Source: Betaproteobacteria bacterium UKL13-2 (lineage in GTDB: Bacteria > Pseudomonadota > Gammaproteobacteria > Burkholderiales > Usitatibacteraceae). Taken from it: DNA of 64,000 nt. Made by a program: the position numbers and the translations under genes. The stretch is taken from assembly GCA_001602455.1 (NCBI GenBank), contig CP012157.1:1297733-1361732 (forward strand). The letters run 5' to 3'. This document shows, piece by piece, positions 19,101 through 27,098 of the stretch; position 1 is the stretch's first letter; every line of letters starts with the position of its first letter. The notes under the pieces were generated by a model, which ran no database searches, was not told where the DNA came from, and was given only the letters and a program-made list of their open reading frames with translations.

Positions 19101-22100
19101 AGTGTGGTGGTGACCGGCACGACGGCGGGTGCGAAGCCAAATAGCGTTACGGTGACGAGTACCAACCCACCGAGTACGACGGCGGCCGCAACGACGGTGA
19201 ATGTCTATGCGCCGCCGACGGTGGCCAAGGCTTTCAGTCCGGCGAGCATAGGGGTGGGTGCCACAACGGCGCTCACATATACCTTTACCAATCCTTCGAG
19301 CAATCCCGGCAACGTTACAGGCATCGCAGTCAGCGACATTTTCCCCACGTCGCCAGGAGCAATGACCTTGTCCAACACGACTGTTGGGGGAACCTGCACT
19401 CCTGTGACCGTGTTGAACCAATCGGGTGGCGCTCTTGCGAGTGGCAATACTGGCGTACAGATTTCGGGGATTAGTTTGGGCGCGGGTGCCAGTTGTACCG
19501 TGAGGGTTAATGTGACGGCGGGTATCGCCGGTAGTTACAACAGCACCACGACGGCCCCGACGGCGTCGGCGGCGGGTACTGTGGCCTTGACGGGGACGGG
19601 CGCGGCGGCGAGCGTGCCCTTAACGGTGGCGGCGGTAGCACCCACCGTCTCAGTCTCGTTCGCACCGACGAACCTGGCGCTCAACGGGACGACCACGATG
19701 ACCATCAGCGTCGCCAACCCTAATGCGGTTGCGATGACAGGGGTGGCGTTCACCAACACCTATCCGACGGGCTTGACAGGTGCGACCACGGCGCAGATAA
19801 CTGGGACGGGCTGTATTACCACCGGGACACTGACGGCGACAACGGGGAGTTTGGCGCTCACGGGCGGGACGGTTCCGCCGAACACGACATGTAGCTACAG
19901 TGTGGTGGTGACCGGCACGACGGCGGGTGCGAAGTCAAATAGCGCGGTGAATGTGACGAGTACCAACGCACCGAGTGCGACGGCGGCCGCAACGACGGTG
20001 AATGTCTATGCGCCGCCGACGGTGGCCAAGGCTTTCACTCCGGAGACTATTGAGGCGGGTGTCGCCTCGGGGCTGATCATTTACGTGAGCAACCCCGGGA
20101 ATAATCCGGGCAACATTAACGATGTCGAAGTTGAAGAGGTCTATACGGGCACCTTGGTAAATGTCGCTGCGGCTTCTATCGCTTGTAGTGCGGGCAGCAG
20201 CGCAACCCTCACTGGTGGAATCAACGGGGGCAAGAGTGTAGGCATCAAGTTTGGCACGTTAACTCCTGGGGGGGGGTGTGTAATCACGCACTACGTAACT
20301 GCGACGAGCACCGGCACCTACTTCACGACGGCTCCGACCGCGACGGCGGCGGGGGGTACGGTGGCCTTGACGGGGACGGCGGTGAGCCGGACATTGACAG
20401 TACTTGCCCCCACGCTCACCAAGTCGTGGGGGACGGCGTCGATTGCTGACGGCACACCGACCACGCTGGTGTTTACGCTGACCAACACTGGCTCAAATCC
20501 GGCACAGAGCGGGATTGGATTTACCGAATCGTTGCCGACTGGCTTGCGGTTCACCGCAGCACCGGCTGTCACCTTTGGGGCGGGGTGCTCTGGTACGTCC
20601 AGCGTGGCTCAAGGTACGCCGGATACTGTCACGTTCTCTAACGTGGGAATCAACGCGGGCACAAACATTTGCACCATCACAGTCAACGGGGTTACAAACC
20701 GTAGCGGTCAAATCAATACGTCTTGCCCAGTCGCATCGCCGCCGGCGGCCTTCACCAATACCGCTGGACAAATCACCGGAATCACGCGGGTCAATAACGG
20801 CGTGACGCCGCAGTGTCTTGTGGTCACCACGCAGTCGCCCGCAATTGCAAAGGCATTTGTTACGCCCACCATCGCTGTGGGGGGCACCAGCCAGATTAAC
20901 TTCACGATCACCAACCCGAATTCGGTTGCACTGACGGGGGCAAACTTCACCGATACGCTAACGAACATGTTCATCAGCGCAACTGGTTCTGCGACTGGAT
21001 CATGTGTTGGTGCTTCGACAAATAGCTTTACCGCCGGCCAAACGGCTTTGAGCTTTACCGGGCTGACGATTCCCGCAAAAGTGGGATCAGTAGATGGATC
21101 ATGCACGGTCTCGATTGTTGTTCAGAGCAACACGCCGGGAACACTTCCCAATACCGCCAGCGGTGTCGCGAGTGCCCAAGCGGCCACTGGTGGGGTATCG
21201 AACACAGCCATACTCACGGTCACCGCGCAGTCGCCCGCAATTGCAAAGGCCTTTTCGCCGTCTGCCATTGCAGCAGGTGCCACCTCAACCATGAGCTTCA
21301 CCATTACCAACCCGAATTCGGTTGCACTGACGGGGGCAAACTTCACCGATACCTTGGTCAATATGAGTGTGGCTGGCGCACAAACCATCACGGGTTGCGG
21401 TGGCTCGAACTCCCTGACGAACGGCCAAACGGCTTTGAGCTTTACCGGGCTGACGATTCCCGCAGCAGGCAATTGCACCATTAACGTAACCGTGACATCG
21501 AGTACACCGGGCGTCCTTCCCAATACCGCCAGCGGTGTCGCGAGCGCCCAAGCGGCCACTGGTACGGCATCGAACACCGTCAACCTCACTGTATATGCAG
21601 CACCAACAATTGCAAAGGCATTTGTTACGCCCACCATCGCTGTGGGGGGCACCAGCCAGATTAACTTCACGATCACCAACCCGAATTCGGTTGCACTAAC
21701 GGGGGCAAACTTCACCGATGCGCTAACGAACATGTTCATCAGCGCAACTGGTTCTGCGACTGGGTCATGTGTTGGTGCTTCGACAAATAGCTTTACCGCC
21801 GGCCAAACCGGACTCATTACGATCGGGGGATTGACGATTCCCGCAAAAGTGGGATCAGTAGATGGATCATGCACGGTCTCGATTGTTGTTCAGAGCAACA
21901 CGCCGGGAACACATTCCAATCAGGCGAACGCCGTTTTCAGCAATGAAGCGCCCCCCAGCGCGCCATCGAACGCCGTCAACCTCACGGTCACCGCGCAGTC
22001 GCCCACGATTTCAATGGGGTTTCAATCTAATCCTATTGGGTCGGGTGCTACATCGAAGCTGACGATTACCATTAACAATCCAAACGCGGTATCAATGACC

Positions 22101-23936
22101 GTAACCAGCTTGACGAATAATTTCCCCACGTCGCCGGGCACGGGGCTGGTACGTGCGTCCATACCAAACCCATCGACCACTTGCGGTAGTGGTATCGTTG
22201 CACACTCACCATCTAGCGTAACCCTCACCGGGGGAAGCGTTCCTGCAAATGGATCTTGTACCGTCCAAATTGATGTGACGGCTGCGTCATCCGGCAGTTA
22301 TGAGAATACGATCCCTGTTGATGCGCTGAAGACCGGTTTGGGGAATAACACGACCGCTGCGGCTGCGACGCTGACGGTCAGCCCTGTGGCCAATGTCTCA
22401 GTGACGAAGACGGGCCCGGCCACGATTGCGTGGGGAACAACGTTGACTTATACGGTGGTGGTCGCGAACGCGGGGCCCGACGCGGCCAATCTGACAACGC
22501 TGACGGATAGTATTCCGGCGGCGCTCACAGGGGTTGACGCGGTTTGCGGTGGAGCTGTCGGTGGCGCGGCATGTGGAGCCGTCACTTTTTCTGGCAACAA
22601 TCTTGCGAGCACCATCACAACGCTGCCTGCCAATAGTTCGGTGACCTTTACCATCACCGGGACCGCGCCGGGCAATGGCACATTGAACAATAAGGCGACT
22701 GCCATTGTGCCCTTAGGTATCGCTGACCCCGATGACCTAGGCCGCACTGGCGCGGGGAACAACACGTCGGCAACGGTGACCACCGTCGTGAACGCGCCAG
22801 ATCTAACCATCGCAAAAACGCCATCTTCATCGATATTCACTGTGGGCACAAATGCGTTTTTTACGCTTACACCAAGCAATGTGGGCACATCCGCAACCAG
22901 TGGTGTGATTACGGTGGTTGATACGTTGCCGACGGGCTTGAGCTATGTGTCGGCGGGATCTGGCGGTACCGGTTGGAGTTGCGGCGTGAGCGGCCAGGTG
23001 GTGACGTGTACTAGCACTGGCATTATCGCCGCTGTTGGCACCGGCAACCCCGCTGGTGACCCAATTACAATCAATGTACAAGTCTTGTCCACTGCGGTGC
23101 CGAGCGTCACCAATTCGGTGACGATTTCCGGCGGAGGTGAACCTGCCGCCAACATAAGCAACAACAGCGCGCTTGCAATCGTGAGTGTTTCCAGTGCGCC
23201 GGTTAATACGTTCTTCCCCTCCGGTGCGCGCTCCGGCCCGCCAGGTAGTGCTGTCTTCTATCCCCATACCTTTGCGGCTGGCATCGCAGGGGCGGTGGCA
23301 TTCAGCGCCAGTCGGACGGCGGACCCAAACATTCCGGGTTGGGGCGTTCAGTTGTATCGTGACAATAATTGCAACGCGGTGCTGGATGAAAGCGATGGCA
23401 CGGTGGAGATATCCGGTACGTCGTTTACAGTGCTGGTGGGGGGCCAAGTCTGCCTGATTGTGAAGTCAATCATTCCCATTACAGCGCCGGAAGGTGTGGG
23501 GGCGAAGGATGTCATCAGCGTTACCGCAGCCTTTACGCCGTCTGGCGGGGCAGTGGCCACCCTATATGGGCTTGTTGACACCACAACCGTTGGTGGAGGG
23601 TTGGGGCTGGTGAAGTCGGTTAAGAACGTCACGCAAGCTGGCTCCGCAGGAACCTCCAACTCGGCAAAACCCGGTGACGAGCTGGAGTATGAGATCACTT
23701 ACTCCAGCGGGCTATATGCGCTGACGAAAATCGTTGTGTCTGATCAAATACCAGCGTACACGACCCTAGTAGTTGACCCACTAGTTAACGCACCGGGCTG
23801 TGTTGTCCCCTTGCCGAACGACATTACCAAGTGTACCGTTGTAGTGACGGGGGCGACAATTACTTGGACATTGGAGGGAACACTTAGCCCTAGTCAAACA
23901 GGCAAGGTCAGATTTCGGGTGACGGTCAACCAGTAG
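13167..23936 (+). CDS. giant exported repeat protein of DUF11/DUF7933-like domains (3589 aa)
   Basis: The ATG at 13167 overlaps the preceding stop as ATGA, indicating translational coupling to the barrel gene. A long n-region precedes a signal peptide (GRYALLACAF, cleavage near AQA at about residue 73). The rest is roughly 28 Ig-type domains with a common pattern: a KAFSP/SFAPT start, TxTxTNPN, a TDTLPxGL or TNTYPSGL strand, and often one Cys in the middle and one near the end, suggesting an intradomain disulfide. Residues about 849-2281 are an alternating array of nearly identical domains. Residues about 2556-2940 contain another repeated family, and the C-terminus has DUF11 units (VSVTKTGP near 3075, DLTIAKTP near 3212, LVKSVKNVT near 3480). 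No anchor, RTX or cell-wall motif is present. It is probably a long filament or adhesin on the surface; the function is inferred, not shown. Confidence 0.75.
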   Translation: MMTVYPKKMSRQSNQRINQLGHLLLQVGALVRRGGTFCTRIASAAKAGRYALLACAFTAFTTFTTLFGATAQAQVTMTGLKVTSPILTGQPATFEVNFTNPPGSSKTVSFTYTFPAGVVIAATPDVANPCDPAFPGLTSGSFTAPPGGSTLTVTNFTVGGGYQCQIRVNVTSATPATYSLLVSALTATSGFTISGTATGASLVVNGRPTLTKAFSPTTIGVGSPSTLTFTITNPASVGAASGLTFTDTFPTGMVIAATPNVVNSCGGSPTITATAGAGSIVVGGTGVNAAAGPSTCTVTVQVTSQTAGFYLNGAGQMATSTNLFNGVTNQILTVTQAGLTAAFNPTSIGQGETSTLTFTLTNGAGNPAQSGINFTNSLPTGVTVAASPSIASTCPSGVGAVAATGGASSITVTGASMSAGQATCTISVPVTSRVVGTYTNTAARFSSLARVTNNVVDTTLTVTAKPTLTKTIRSTANNSVGGVGLNANLTWTIVLPSGFSTISGISFNDTLPTGMVIATPLAIAADCNSPTVTATAGGTTIAVSDVLAIAGRTCGITVQVVPAIEAPATYPSLASTIANLTSTIFNGSVDETYQVTQAGLTALFSPATIGQGDTSTLTYTLTNGAGNPAQSGINFTNNLPTGVTVAGAPSNSCGGVTTVTAPVDGETITVTASVGQWTDTCTISVPVKSGVAGAYTNTASRFTNLARVTNNVVNPTLTVTPKVTLFMSFAPTFVAKSQPATLTFELVNAAVSIGGSNQTGVGFTNTLPTGLVVAGASSNSCGGGTVTAPVDGGTITVTGVSIVAGINCFLLVPVRSMTAGVYQNTPQSITAVTSNVFNNTTTRTLTVWEAPTASVSFAAMNLALNGTTTMTISVTNPSPNTVAMTGVGFTNTYPSGLTGATTATITGTNCTGTLTATSGSLALTGGTVPPNTTCSYSVEVTGTTAGANSNSAVTVTSANAPSATAAATTVNVYAPPTVAKAFSPASIGVGATTALTYTFTNPSSNPGNVTSIAVSDIFPTSPGAMTLSNTTVGGNCTPVTVLNQSGGALASGNTGVQISGISLSAGQSCTVTVNVTAGIAGSYNSTTTAPTASAAAGTVALTGVGAAASVPLTVAVAPTVSVLFAPTNLALNGTTTMTISVTNPSANTVAITGVAFTNTYPSGLTGATTAQITGTNCTGTLTATSGSLALTGGTVPPNTTCSYSVVVTGTTAGAKSNSVTVTSANAPSATAAATTVNVYAPPTVSASFSPTIINSGGTTDLSLTLTNPADNPPGTLQMQVNNTFPSGLTYQSVVSISPTDCAQVANPINGGAGVTFTTIARAAGASCTLAVRTTYTGVPGTITNTTNPPVFVSPPVTVIGTPASASFTVNTVAPTVSRSFAPTNLALNGTTTMTISVTNPSANAVAMTGVAFTNTYPSGLTGATTATITGTNCTGTLTATSGSLALTGGTVPPNTTCSYSVVVTGTTVGAKSNSAVTVTSANAPSATAAATTVNVYAPPTVSASFSPTSINPGGTTVLSLTLTNPAGNPGTLPIKVDNTFPSGLTYQSFSSVDPAGCSQTVTSINDGAGVTFTTIALAAGASCSLAVNTTYTGVPGTFTNTTDAPVFPSAPTVTGTAASASFTVVVAPTVSVLFAPTNLALNGTTTMTISVFNPNTVAMTGVAFTNTYPSGLTGATTATITGTNCTGTLTATSGSLALTGGTVPPNTTCSYSVVVTGTTAGAKSNSVTVTSANAPSATAAATTVNVYAPPTVAKAFSPASIGVGTTTALTYTFTNPSSNPPGNVTSIAVNDTFPTSPGAMTLSNTTVGGTCTPVTVLNQSGGALASGNTGVQISGISLGAGASCTVRVNVTAGIAGSYNSTTTAPTASAAGTVALTGTGAAASVPLTVAAVAPTVSVSFAPTNLALNGTTTMTISVFNPNAVAMTGVGFTNTYPSGLTGATTAQITGTGCSTADTLAATTGSLALTGGTVPPNTTCSYSVVVTGTTAGAKPNSVTVTSTNPPSTTAAATTVNVYAPPTVAKAFSPASIGVGATTALTYTFTNPSSNPGNVTGIAVSDIFPTSPGAMTLSNTTVGGTCTPVTVLNQSGGALASGNTGVQISGISLGAGASCTVRVNVTAGIAGSYNSTTTAPTASAAGTVALTGTGAAASVPLTVAAVAPTVSVSFAPTNLALNGTTTMTISVANPNAVAMTGVAFTNTYPTGLTGATTAQITGTGCITTGTLTATTGSLALTGGTVPPNTTCSYSVVVTGTTAGAKSNSAVNVTSTNAPSATAAATTVNVYAPPTVAKAFTPETIEAGVASGLIIYVSNPGNNPGNINDVEVEEVYTGTLVNVAAASIACSAGSSATLTGGINGGKSVGIKFGTLTPGGGCVITHYVTATSTGTYFTTAPTATAAGGTVALTGTAVSRTLTVLAPTLTKSWGTASIADGTPTTLVFTLTNTGSNPAQSGIGFTESLPTGLRFTAAPAVTFGAGCSGTSSVAQGTPDTVTFSNVGINAGTNICTITVNGVTNRSGQINTSCPVASPPAAFTNTAGQITGITRVNNGVTPQCLVVTTQSPAIAKAFVTPTIAVGGTSQINFTITNPNSVALTGANFTDTLTNMFISATGSATGSCVGASTNSFTAGQTALSFTGLTIPAKVGSVDGSCTVSIVVQSNTPGTLPNTASGVASAQAATGGVSNTAILTVTAQSPAIAKAFSPSAIAAGATSTMSFTITNPNSVALTGANFTDTLVNMSVAGAQTITGCGGSNSLTNGQTALSFTGLTIPAAGNCTINVTVTSSTPGVLPNTASGVASAQAATGTASNTVNLTVYAAPTIAKAFVTPTIAVGGTSQINFTITNPNSVALTGANFTDALTNMFISATGSATGSCVGASTNSFTAGQTGLITIGGLTIPAKVGSVDGSCTVSIVVQSNTPGTHSNQANAVFSNEAPPSAPSNAVNLTVTAQSPTISMGFQSNPIGSGATSKLTITINNPNAVSMTVTSLTNNFPTSPGTGLVRASIPNPSTTCGSGIVAHSPSSVTLTGGSVPANGSCTVQIDVTAASSGSYENTIPVDALKTGLGNNTTAAAATLTVSPVANVSVTKTGPATIAWGTTLTYTVVVANAGPDAANLTTLTDSIPAALTGVDAVCGGAVGGAACGAVTFSGNNLASTITTLPANSSVTFTITGTAPGNGTLNNKATAIVPLGIADPDDLGRTGAGNNTSATVTTVVNAPDLTIAKTPSSSIFTVGTNAFFTLTPSNVGTSATSGVITVVDTLPTGLSYVSAGSGGTGWSCGVSGQVVTCTSTGIIAAVGTGNPAGDPITINVQVLSTAVPSVTNSVTISGGGEPAANISNNSALAIVSVSSAPVNTFFPSGARSGPPGSAVFYPHTFAAGIAGAVAFSASRTADPNIPGWGVQLYRDNNCNAVLDESDGTVEISGTSFTVLVGGQVCLIVKSIIPITAPEGVGAKDVISVTAAFTPSGGAVATLYGLVDTTTVGGGLGLVKSVKNVTQAGSAGTSNSAKPGDELEYEITYSSGLYALTKIVVSDQIPAYTTLVVDPLVNAPGCVVPLPNDITKCTVVVTGATITWTLEGTLSPSQTGKVRFRVTVNQ
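14166..15330 (+). repeat. duplicated domain pair E1/E2 in the giant gene
   Basis: Two closely similar stretches begin at 14166 and 14949 with GTGACCCAAGCGGG-type sequence (VTQAGLTA at protein level) and stay highly similar for about 160 bases through NPAQSGINFTN. Their ends also share the segment encoding ARVTNNVV. They are older and more diverged than the array that follows. Confidence 0.75.
15711..20010 (+). repeat. alternating A-B/A-C domain super-repeat, 765-800 bp period
   Basis: Six A-type domains (APTVSVSFAPTNLALNG onward) start near 15711, 16513, 17279, 18041, 18838 and 19637. After each A comes a partner domain: B at 16086, 18408 and 19209 (TVAKAFSPASIGVG), C at 16884 and 17654 (TVSASFSP), and a diverged partner at 20010. 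The order is A-B, A-C, A-C, A-B, A-B, A-D. Long stretches of the A units are identical at DNA level, including silent positions, which points to recent duplication or ongoing gene conversion. Confidence 0.9.
20832..21995 (+). repeat. F-type domain triplication in the giant gene
   Basis: Three domains of about 370-395 bases start at 20832, 21228 and 21601. The first and third (IAKAFVTPTIAVGGTSQ) are almost identical at DNA level. The middle one is more diverged at its start but shares the block encoding NSVALTGANFTDTL. A fourth, more distant copy begins at 21996. Confidence 0.85.
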
Positions 23937-23956
23937 TTGTCGGCGGGTCACCCCCG

Positions 23957-23971
23957 ATGAAATGTTCATGG
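23957..23971 (+). repeat. dispersed ATGAAATGTTCA motif, copy 1
   Basis: ATGAAATGTTCATGG lies 21 bases after the giant gene's stop. This copy is a nearly perfect hyphenated palindrome (ATGAA-ATG-TTCAT). Related copies occur at 39105, 45501, 58156 and 62004. Confidence 0.6.
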
Positions 23972-23999
23972 CGGGCGGTCAACTGCCGTTTTCTAGGAT

Positions 24000-24030
24000 A
24001 ATGGACGCTGATTTTCAAGTGTCGTCCATT
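24000..24030 (+). terminator. weak hairpin between the giant gene and mdh
   Basis: AATGGACG at 24000-24007 pairs with CGTCCATT at 24023-24030 across a 15-base loop, and a T-rich stretch follows. It could be a weak terminator or an mdh leader hairpin. Its ends match those of the inverted repeat at 841-926. Confidence 0.3.
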
Positions 24031-24074
24031 CATTTTCTTGGCGAAATACGCCATTCTGTCCTCAGGAGTTTTTT

Positions 24075-25058
24075 ATGAACAAGCCCATGCGCGTGGCCGT
24101 CACTGGTGCCGCCGGTCAAATCGGATATTCGTTGTTGTTTCGTATCGCCTCGGGCGAGATGTTGGGAAAAGACCAGCCGGTCATTCTTCAGTTGCTCGAA
24201 ATTCCAGACGAAAAAGCACAGAAAGCGCTGAAGGGTGTGATGATGGAGTTGGATGATTGCGCGTTCCCGCTTCTTGCCGGCATGAGCGCACATTCGGACG
24301 CGATGACGGCTTTCAAAGACATCGACGTTGCATTGCTGGTGGGTGCGCGACCACGCGGCCCCGGTATGGAGCGTGGGGATCTGCTCGAGGCCAACGGCGC
24401 CATTTTCACGGTGCAAGGCCGTGCCCTCGATGCGGTTGCTTCACGCGACGTGAAGGTGCTGGTGGTGGGTAACCCTGCAAACACCAATGCGTACATCGCC
24501 ATGAAGTCGGCTCCAAATCTGCCGCGTGAGAATTTCACCGCGATGTTGCGCTTGGACCATAACCGTGCATTGTCACAGTTGTCCACCAAGACGGGCAAGC
24601 CGGTTGATTCGATTGAAAAAATGATCGTCTGGGGCAACCACTCACCGACCATGTACCCCGACTATCGTTTTGCCACCATCGGTGGTGTGGCCGCGCCGCA
24701 AGTCGTGGCTGATGAAGAGTGGTACAAATCGACCTTTATTCCGACGGTGGGCAAACGTGGCGCGGCGATCATCGAAGCGCGCGGTTTATCCTCAGCCGCG
24801 TCTGCTGCAAATGCCGCCATCGATCACATTCGCGACTGGGTGCACGGCACCAACGGGAAATGGGTGACGATGGGGATTCCATCTGACGGCAGTTATGGCA
24901 TTCCCGATGGTGTCATGTATGGCGTACCCGTCACCTGTGCGAACGGCAAGTACGAGCGTGTCACCGGCTTGGCGATTGATGACTTCTCGCGCAGCAAGAT
25001 GGACGCGACCTTGAAGGAACTTGAAGAAGAGCGCGCGGGCGTGGCGCATTTGCTGTAA
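24075..25058 (+). CDS. mdh: malate dehydrogenase
   Basis: NAD-dependent malate dehydrogenase, interconverting malate and oxaloacetate in the TCA cycle in the cytoplasm. The 327 residues fit the proteobacterial and cytosolic-type MDH family. Visible motifs are the nucleotide-binding loop [10 protein letters not shown] near residues 11-20, the mobile loop [13 protein letters not shown] with substrate-binding arginines, NPANTNA, LDHNRA with the active-site Asp/Arg region, and the catalytic His in [10 protein letters not shown]. The ATG has an AGGAG box 6 bases upstream. Repeat array 1 lies just downstream. It stands apart from the main TCA cluster, which begins 20 kb further on. Confidence 0.97.
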   Translation: MNKPMRVAVTGAAGQIGYSLLFRIASGEMLGKDQPVILQLLEIPDEKAQKALKGVMMELDDCAFPLLAGMSAHSDAMTAFKDIDVALLVGARPRGPGMERGDLLEANGAIFTVQGRALDAVASRDVKVLVVGNPANTNAYIAMKSAPNLPRENFTAMLRLDHNRALSQLSTKTGKPVDSIEKMIVWGNHSPTMYPDYRFATIGGVAAPQVVADEEWYKSTFIPTVGKRGAAIIEARGLSSAASAANAAIDHIRDWVHGTNGKWVTMGIPSDGSYGIPDGVMYGVPVTCANGKYERVTGLAIDDFSRSKMDATLKELEEERAGVAHLL

Positions 25059-25071
25059 CTCGCTTCCCCCT

Positions 25072-25280
25072 GTCCCCGCCTGCGCGGGCAGGTCAACTTG
25101 GGTCCCCGCCTGCGCGGGCAGGTCAACTTGGGTCCCCGCCTGCGCGGGGACAGGGTTAGATTAACGACCACTAAACCAATACTCCCCCGCTCCCGCGCAG
25201 GCGGGAGCCTAATTTTCTAAAGGGTCCCCGCCGTCGCGGGCCGGTCAACTTGGGTCCCCGCCTGCGCGGGGACAGGGGTG
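25072..25280. repeat. 30-bp palindromic repeat array 1 (REP-like)
   Basis: Units of 30 bases beginning GTCCCCGCCTGCGCGGGC and ending AGGTCAACTTGG start at 25072 and 25102, with a truncated unit at 25132. An inverted single arm lies near 25181-25207, and further units occur at 25224-25276. Each unit holds a GC-rich palindrome. No unique spacers separate the units, so this is not CRISPR. The array sits between mdh and the convergent sigma-factor operon. Confidence 0.85.
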
Positions 25281-26044
25281 TGGGAATTGAGGTTGGGGTG
25301 ATTGAAGTTGTGGTGATTGAGCCATGTTTAATCGCCGGATCATGAGAAATCCCCTTTGGGAACTTCTAAAAACCTACTGTGCGGGCGAATCTGTCAGTTC
25401 CGGTGCTCGCCGTACACTGGGTACGTGTCCCGTGTTTGCCAAACCCGTCACTGCCAACTTCACCCGCTCGCGACGGTTTCGAGAAGTTCCCAATTCTGCG
25501 GTCGACAACGCTCACTTCTGGGCTGGTCAGCGAAATGGTGTCTGACCCCCATGGCACTAAACCCCCATGGCACTAACCGACCGCAACCACCCACTGTGTC
25601 ATTCCGACCGGACCCCGGACTTAATCCGCAGGTAGCGGAGGAATCTGCTTTTACGGTTTTAACAGCAGATCCCTCGACTTCGCTCGGGATATCAGGGCTC
25701 TTTTAAGCGACGTGCAAGGTTTGAGTGTCAACCTCTCCAACTTGACTTAAAAAACAAAAAACAACGGTAATTTATGATCAATCTGCATAAAAGTTCCCGA
25801 CAGTAGTGTACTTGTGCCGGGAAGACGTCCTTAACCTTGTCCCATGAGGGACGGGTCTTTTCCATTGTCGAAAGCGCATTAAGTAAACAGCAAAACTCTC
25901 GAACTGGCGGGCGTTTCCAAGCATAAATGCTTGTAGCTGCCGGTGGTTGCTGGGGTTTTGCAATTGGACCGACGTTAAAAGTCTAATAACAACGGGCGTT
26001 TTCAGCCGGTTTTGCTTGGAGAACCCCGTCCTTATTGGACTTTT
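25281..26044. other. 764-bp gene-poor region with repeat debris
   Basis: No gene is well supported here. Around 25597-25700 a pair of arms (GCGGAGGAATCTGCT and AGCAGATCCCTCGACT) can pair over a short loop; similar sequences are common intergenic repeats in many bacteria as far as I recall. A minus-strand frame at 25728-25865 encodes 45 residues (MEKTRPSWDKVKDVFPAQVH onward) with a protein-like first 30 residues that may be a gene fragment. The remainder looks non-coding. Confidence 0.5.
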
Positions 26045-26452
26045 TTATTTTTCTGTGGTGACGGCGACAATCGCGACCACAGATGCCGCCAGCAACATGC
26101 CGCCCAGCGCCAGCACGGCAGGGGTGATGGTGAAGGTGGCTAAATCCATTACCGCGTCAATCAAGAGATTCCCGCCGTTGCTGCCAACGATTGCCACACC
26201 AGCCGCAGTCGCCGCAGCAACCGCAACAATCAGGATGCGCGGGGTCGCAAACTTGCTAATGCCGCCCGCCGCCAATGGTGCCGGCAGTTGCGTGACGCGC
26301 TGCATGACGGCATCACTAAATCCGTCGTTGTGAATGTGGGTGGCACGCCACTGAGCGGCGTCGGCACGCAGCATAGCTTCAAGCGCTTGATCTGCCCCGA
26401 TCTGTTGGACTTGGTCGTTGGGCGAATTGTCAAATTGATGATTGAACGTCAT
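26045..26452 (-). CDS. small two-helix membrane protein downstream of the sigma factor
   Basis: A 135-residue protein starting at MTFNHQFD. The open frame runs further upstream but would overlap the sigma-factor gene. The N-terminal half is hydrophilic (about 1-65). Two hydrophobic segments follow, near 70-90 (ILIVAVAAATAAGVAIVG) and 105-132 (FTITPAVLALGGMLLAASVVAIVAV). It begins 14 bases after the sigma gene and is surely co-transcribed. The position and topology, with a soluble N-terminus and membrane C-terminus, fit an anti-sigma-like regulator or a partner of unknown role, but I recognise no zinc or ASD motif. Confidence 0.65.
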   Translation of the reverse strand: MTFNHQFDNSPNDQVQQIGADQALEAMLRADAAQWRATHIHNDGFSDAVMQRVTQLPAPLAAGGISKFATPRILIVAVAAATAAGVAIVGSNGGNLLIDAVMDLATFTITPAVLALGGMLLAASVVAIVAVTTEK

Positions 26453-26466
26453 AACAAATATCTTTC

Positions 26467-27066
26467 TTAACGTGATTCTTCGGCGGTTTCGCGGGCATTG
26501 CGGGTCTTTAGATTTGGCTCTGCGGAATACTCCGCAAGGTGCTGCCGCATTTTTTCTTTCGCACGCAGCACATGGGTCTTTAGTGTGCCCAGCGGCATGT
26601 TCAATACATAGGCGGCTTCGTCGTGGGAAAGGTCGTTGTAGAAACATTGGTGAATTGCCGCGCGCTCGGCGTCGCTCAACCCTACCATGGCACGTTCGAG
26701 GTCGCGCCGCGTGCCGACTTGTGAGGCGTCCGAGTCGACCGACCCCAGCTCCGGCATCGATTCCTCGTCCATCAATACTTCACTCTTGCGACGCACGTCG
26801 GATTGCCAGGCATTAAACGCGATGCGGTAAAGCCAGGTCGAAAACTTGGCCTCGTATCTGAATTTGCCGATGTTCTTCCACGCCAAAATGAATGTCTCCT
26901 GTGCAATGTCGTCAGCCAACTCGGTGTGCCCGTTGGTCATCTTTCGCAGACTGGCACGCAGCGTCGATTGATGACGCTTGACGAGCTCGGAAAACGCAAA
27001 CTGATCAGCTCGCGCGACGACGCGGGCGATCAACTCGTTGTCCGACTGCGCGGGCGGCGAAGTCAT
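26467..27066 (-). CDS. ECF-type sigma-70 family RNA polymerase sigma factor
   Basis: A 199-residue sigma factor of the extracytoplasmic-function class. Region 2 is seen at about residues 23-95 (FSELVKRHQSTL, DDIAQETFILAWKNIGKF, FSTWLYRIAFNAW). Region 4 is at about 125-178 (GLSDAERAAIHQCFYNDLSHDEAAYVLNMPLGTLKTHVLRAKEKM), containing the helix-turn-helix that reads the -35 element. Only regions 2 and 4 are present, as expected of this class. It is the middle gene of a three-gene minus-strand operon with a DUF6249 membrane protein before it and a small membrane protein after it. Its regulon is not evident. Confidence 0.92.
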   Translation of the reverse strand: MTSPPAQSDNELIARVVARADQFAFSELVKRHQSTLRASLRKMTNGHTELADDIAQETFILAWKNIGKFRYEAKFSTWLYRIAFNAWQSDVRRKSEVLMDEESMPELGSVDSDASQVGTRRDLERAMVGLSDAERAAIHQCFYNDLSHDEAAYVLNMPLGTLKTHVLRAKEKMRQHLAEYSAEPNLKTRNARETAEESR

Positions 27067-27098
27067 GGGTTGGGAAGTGGCGGGCTATTTTGTGGAAT

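Noticed and set aside
25072-25280. Possible CRISPR array
   Set aside because: The 30-bp units are contiguous and have no unique spacers. No cas genes are in the window.
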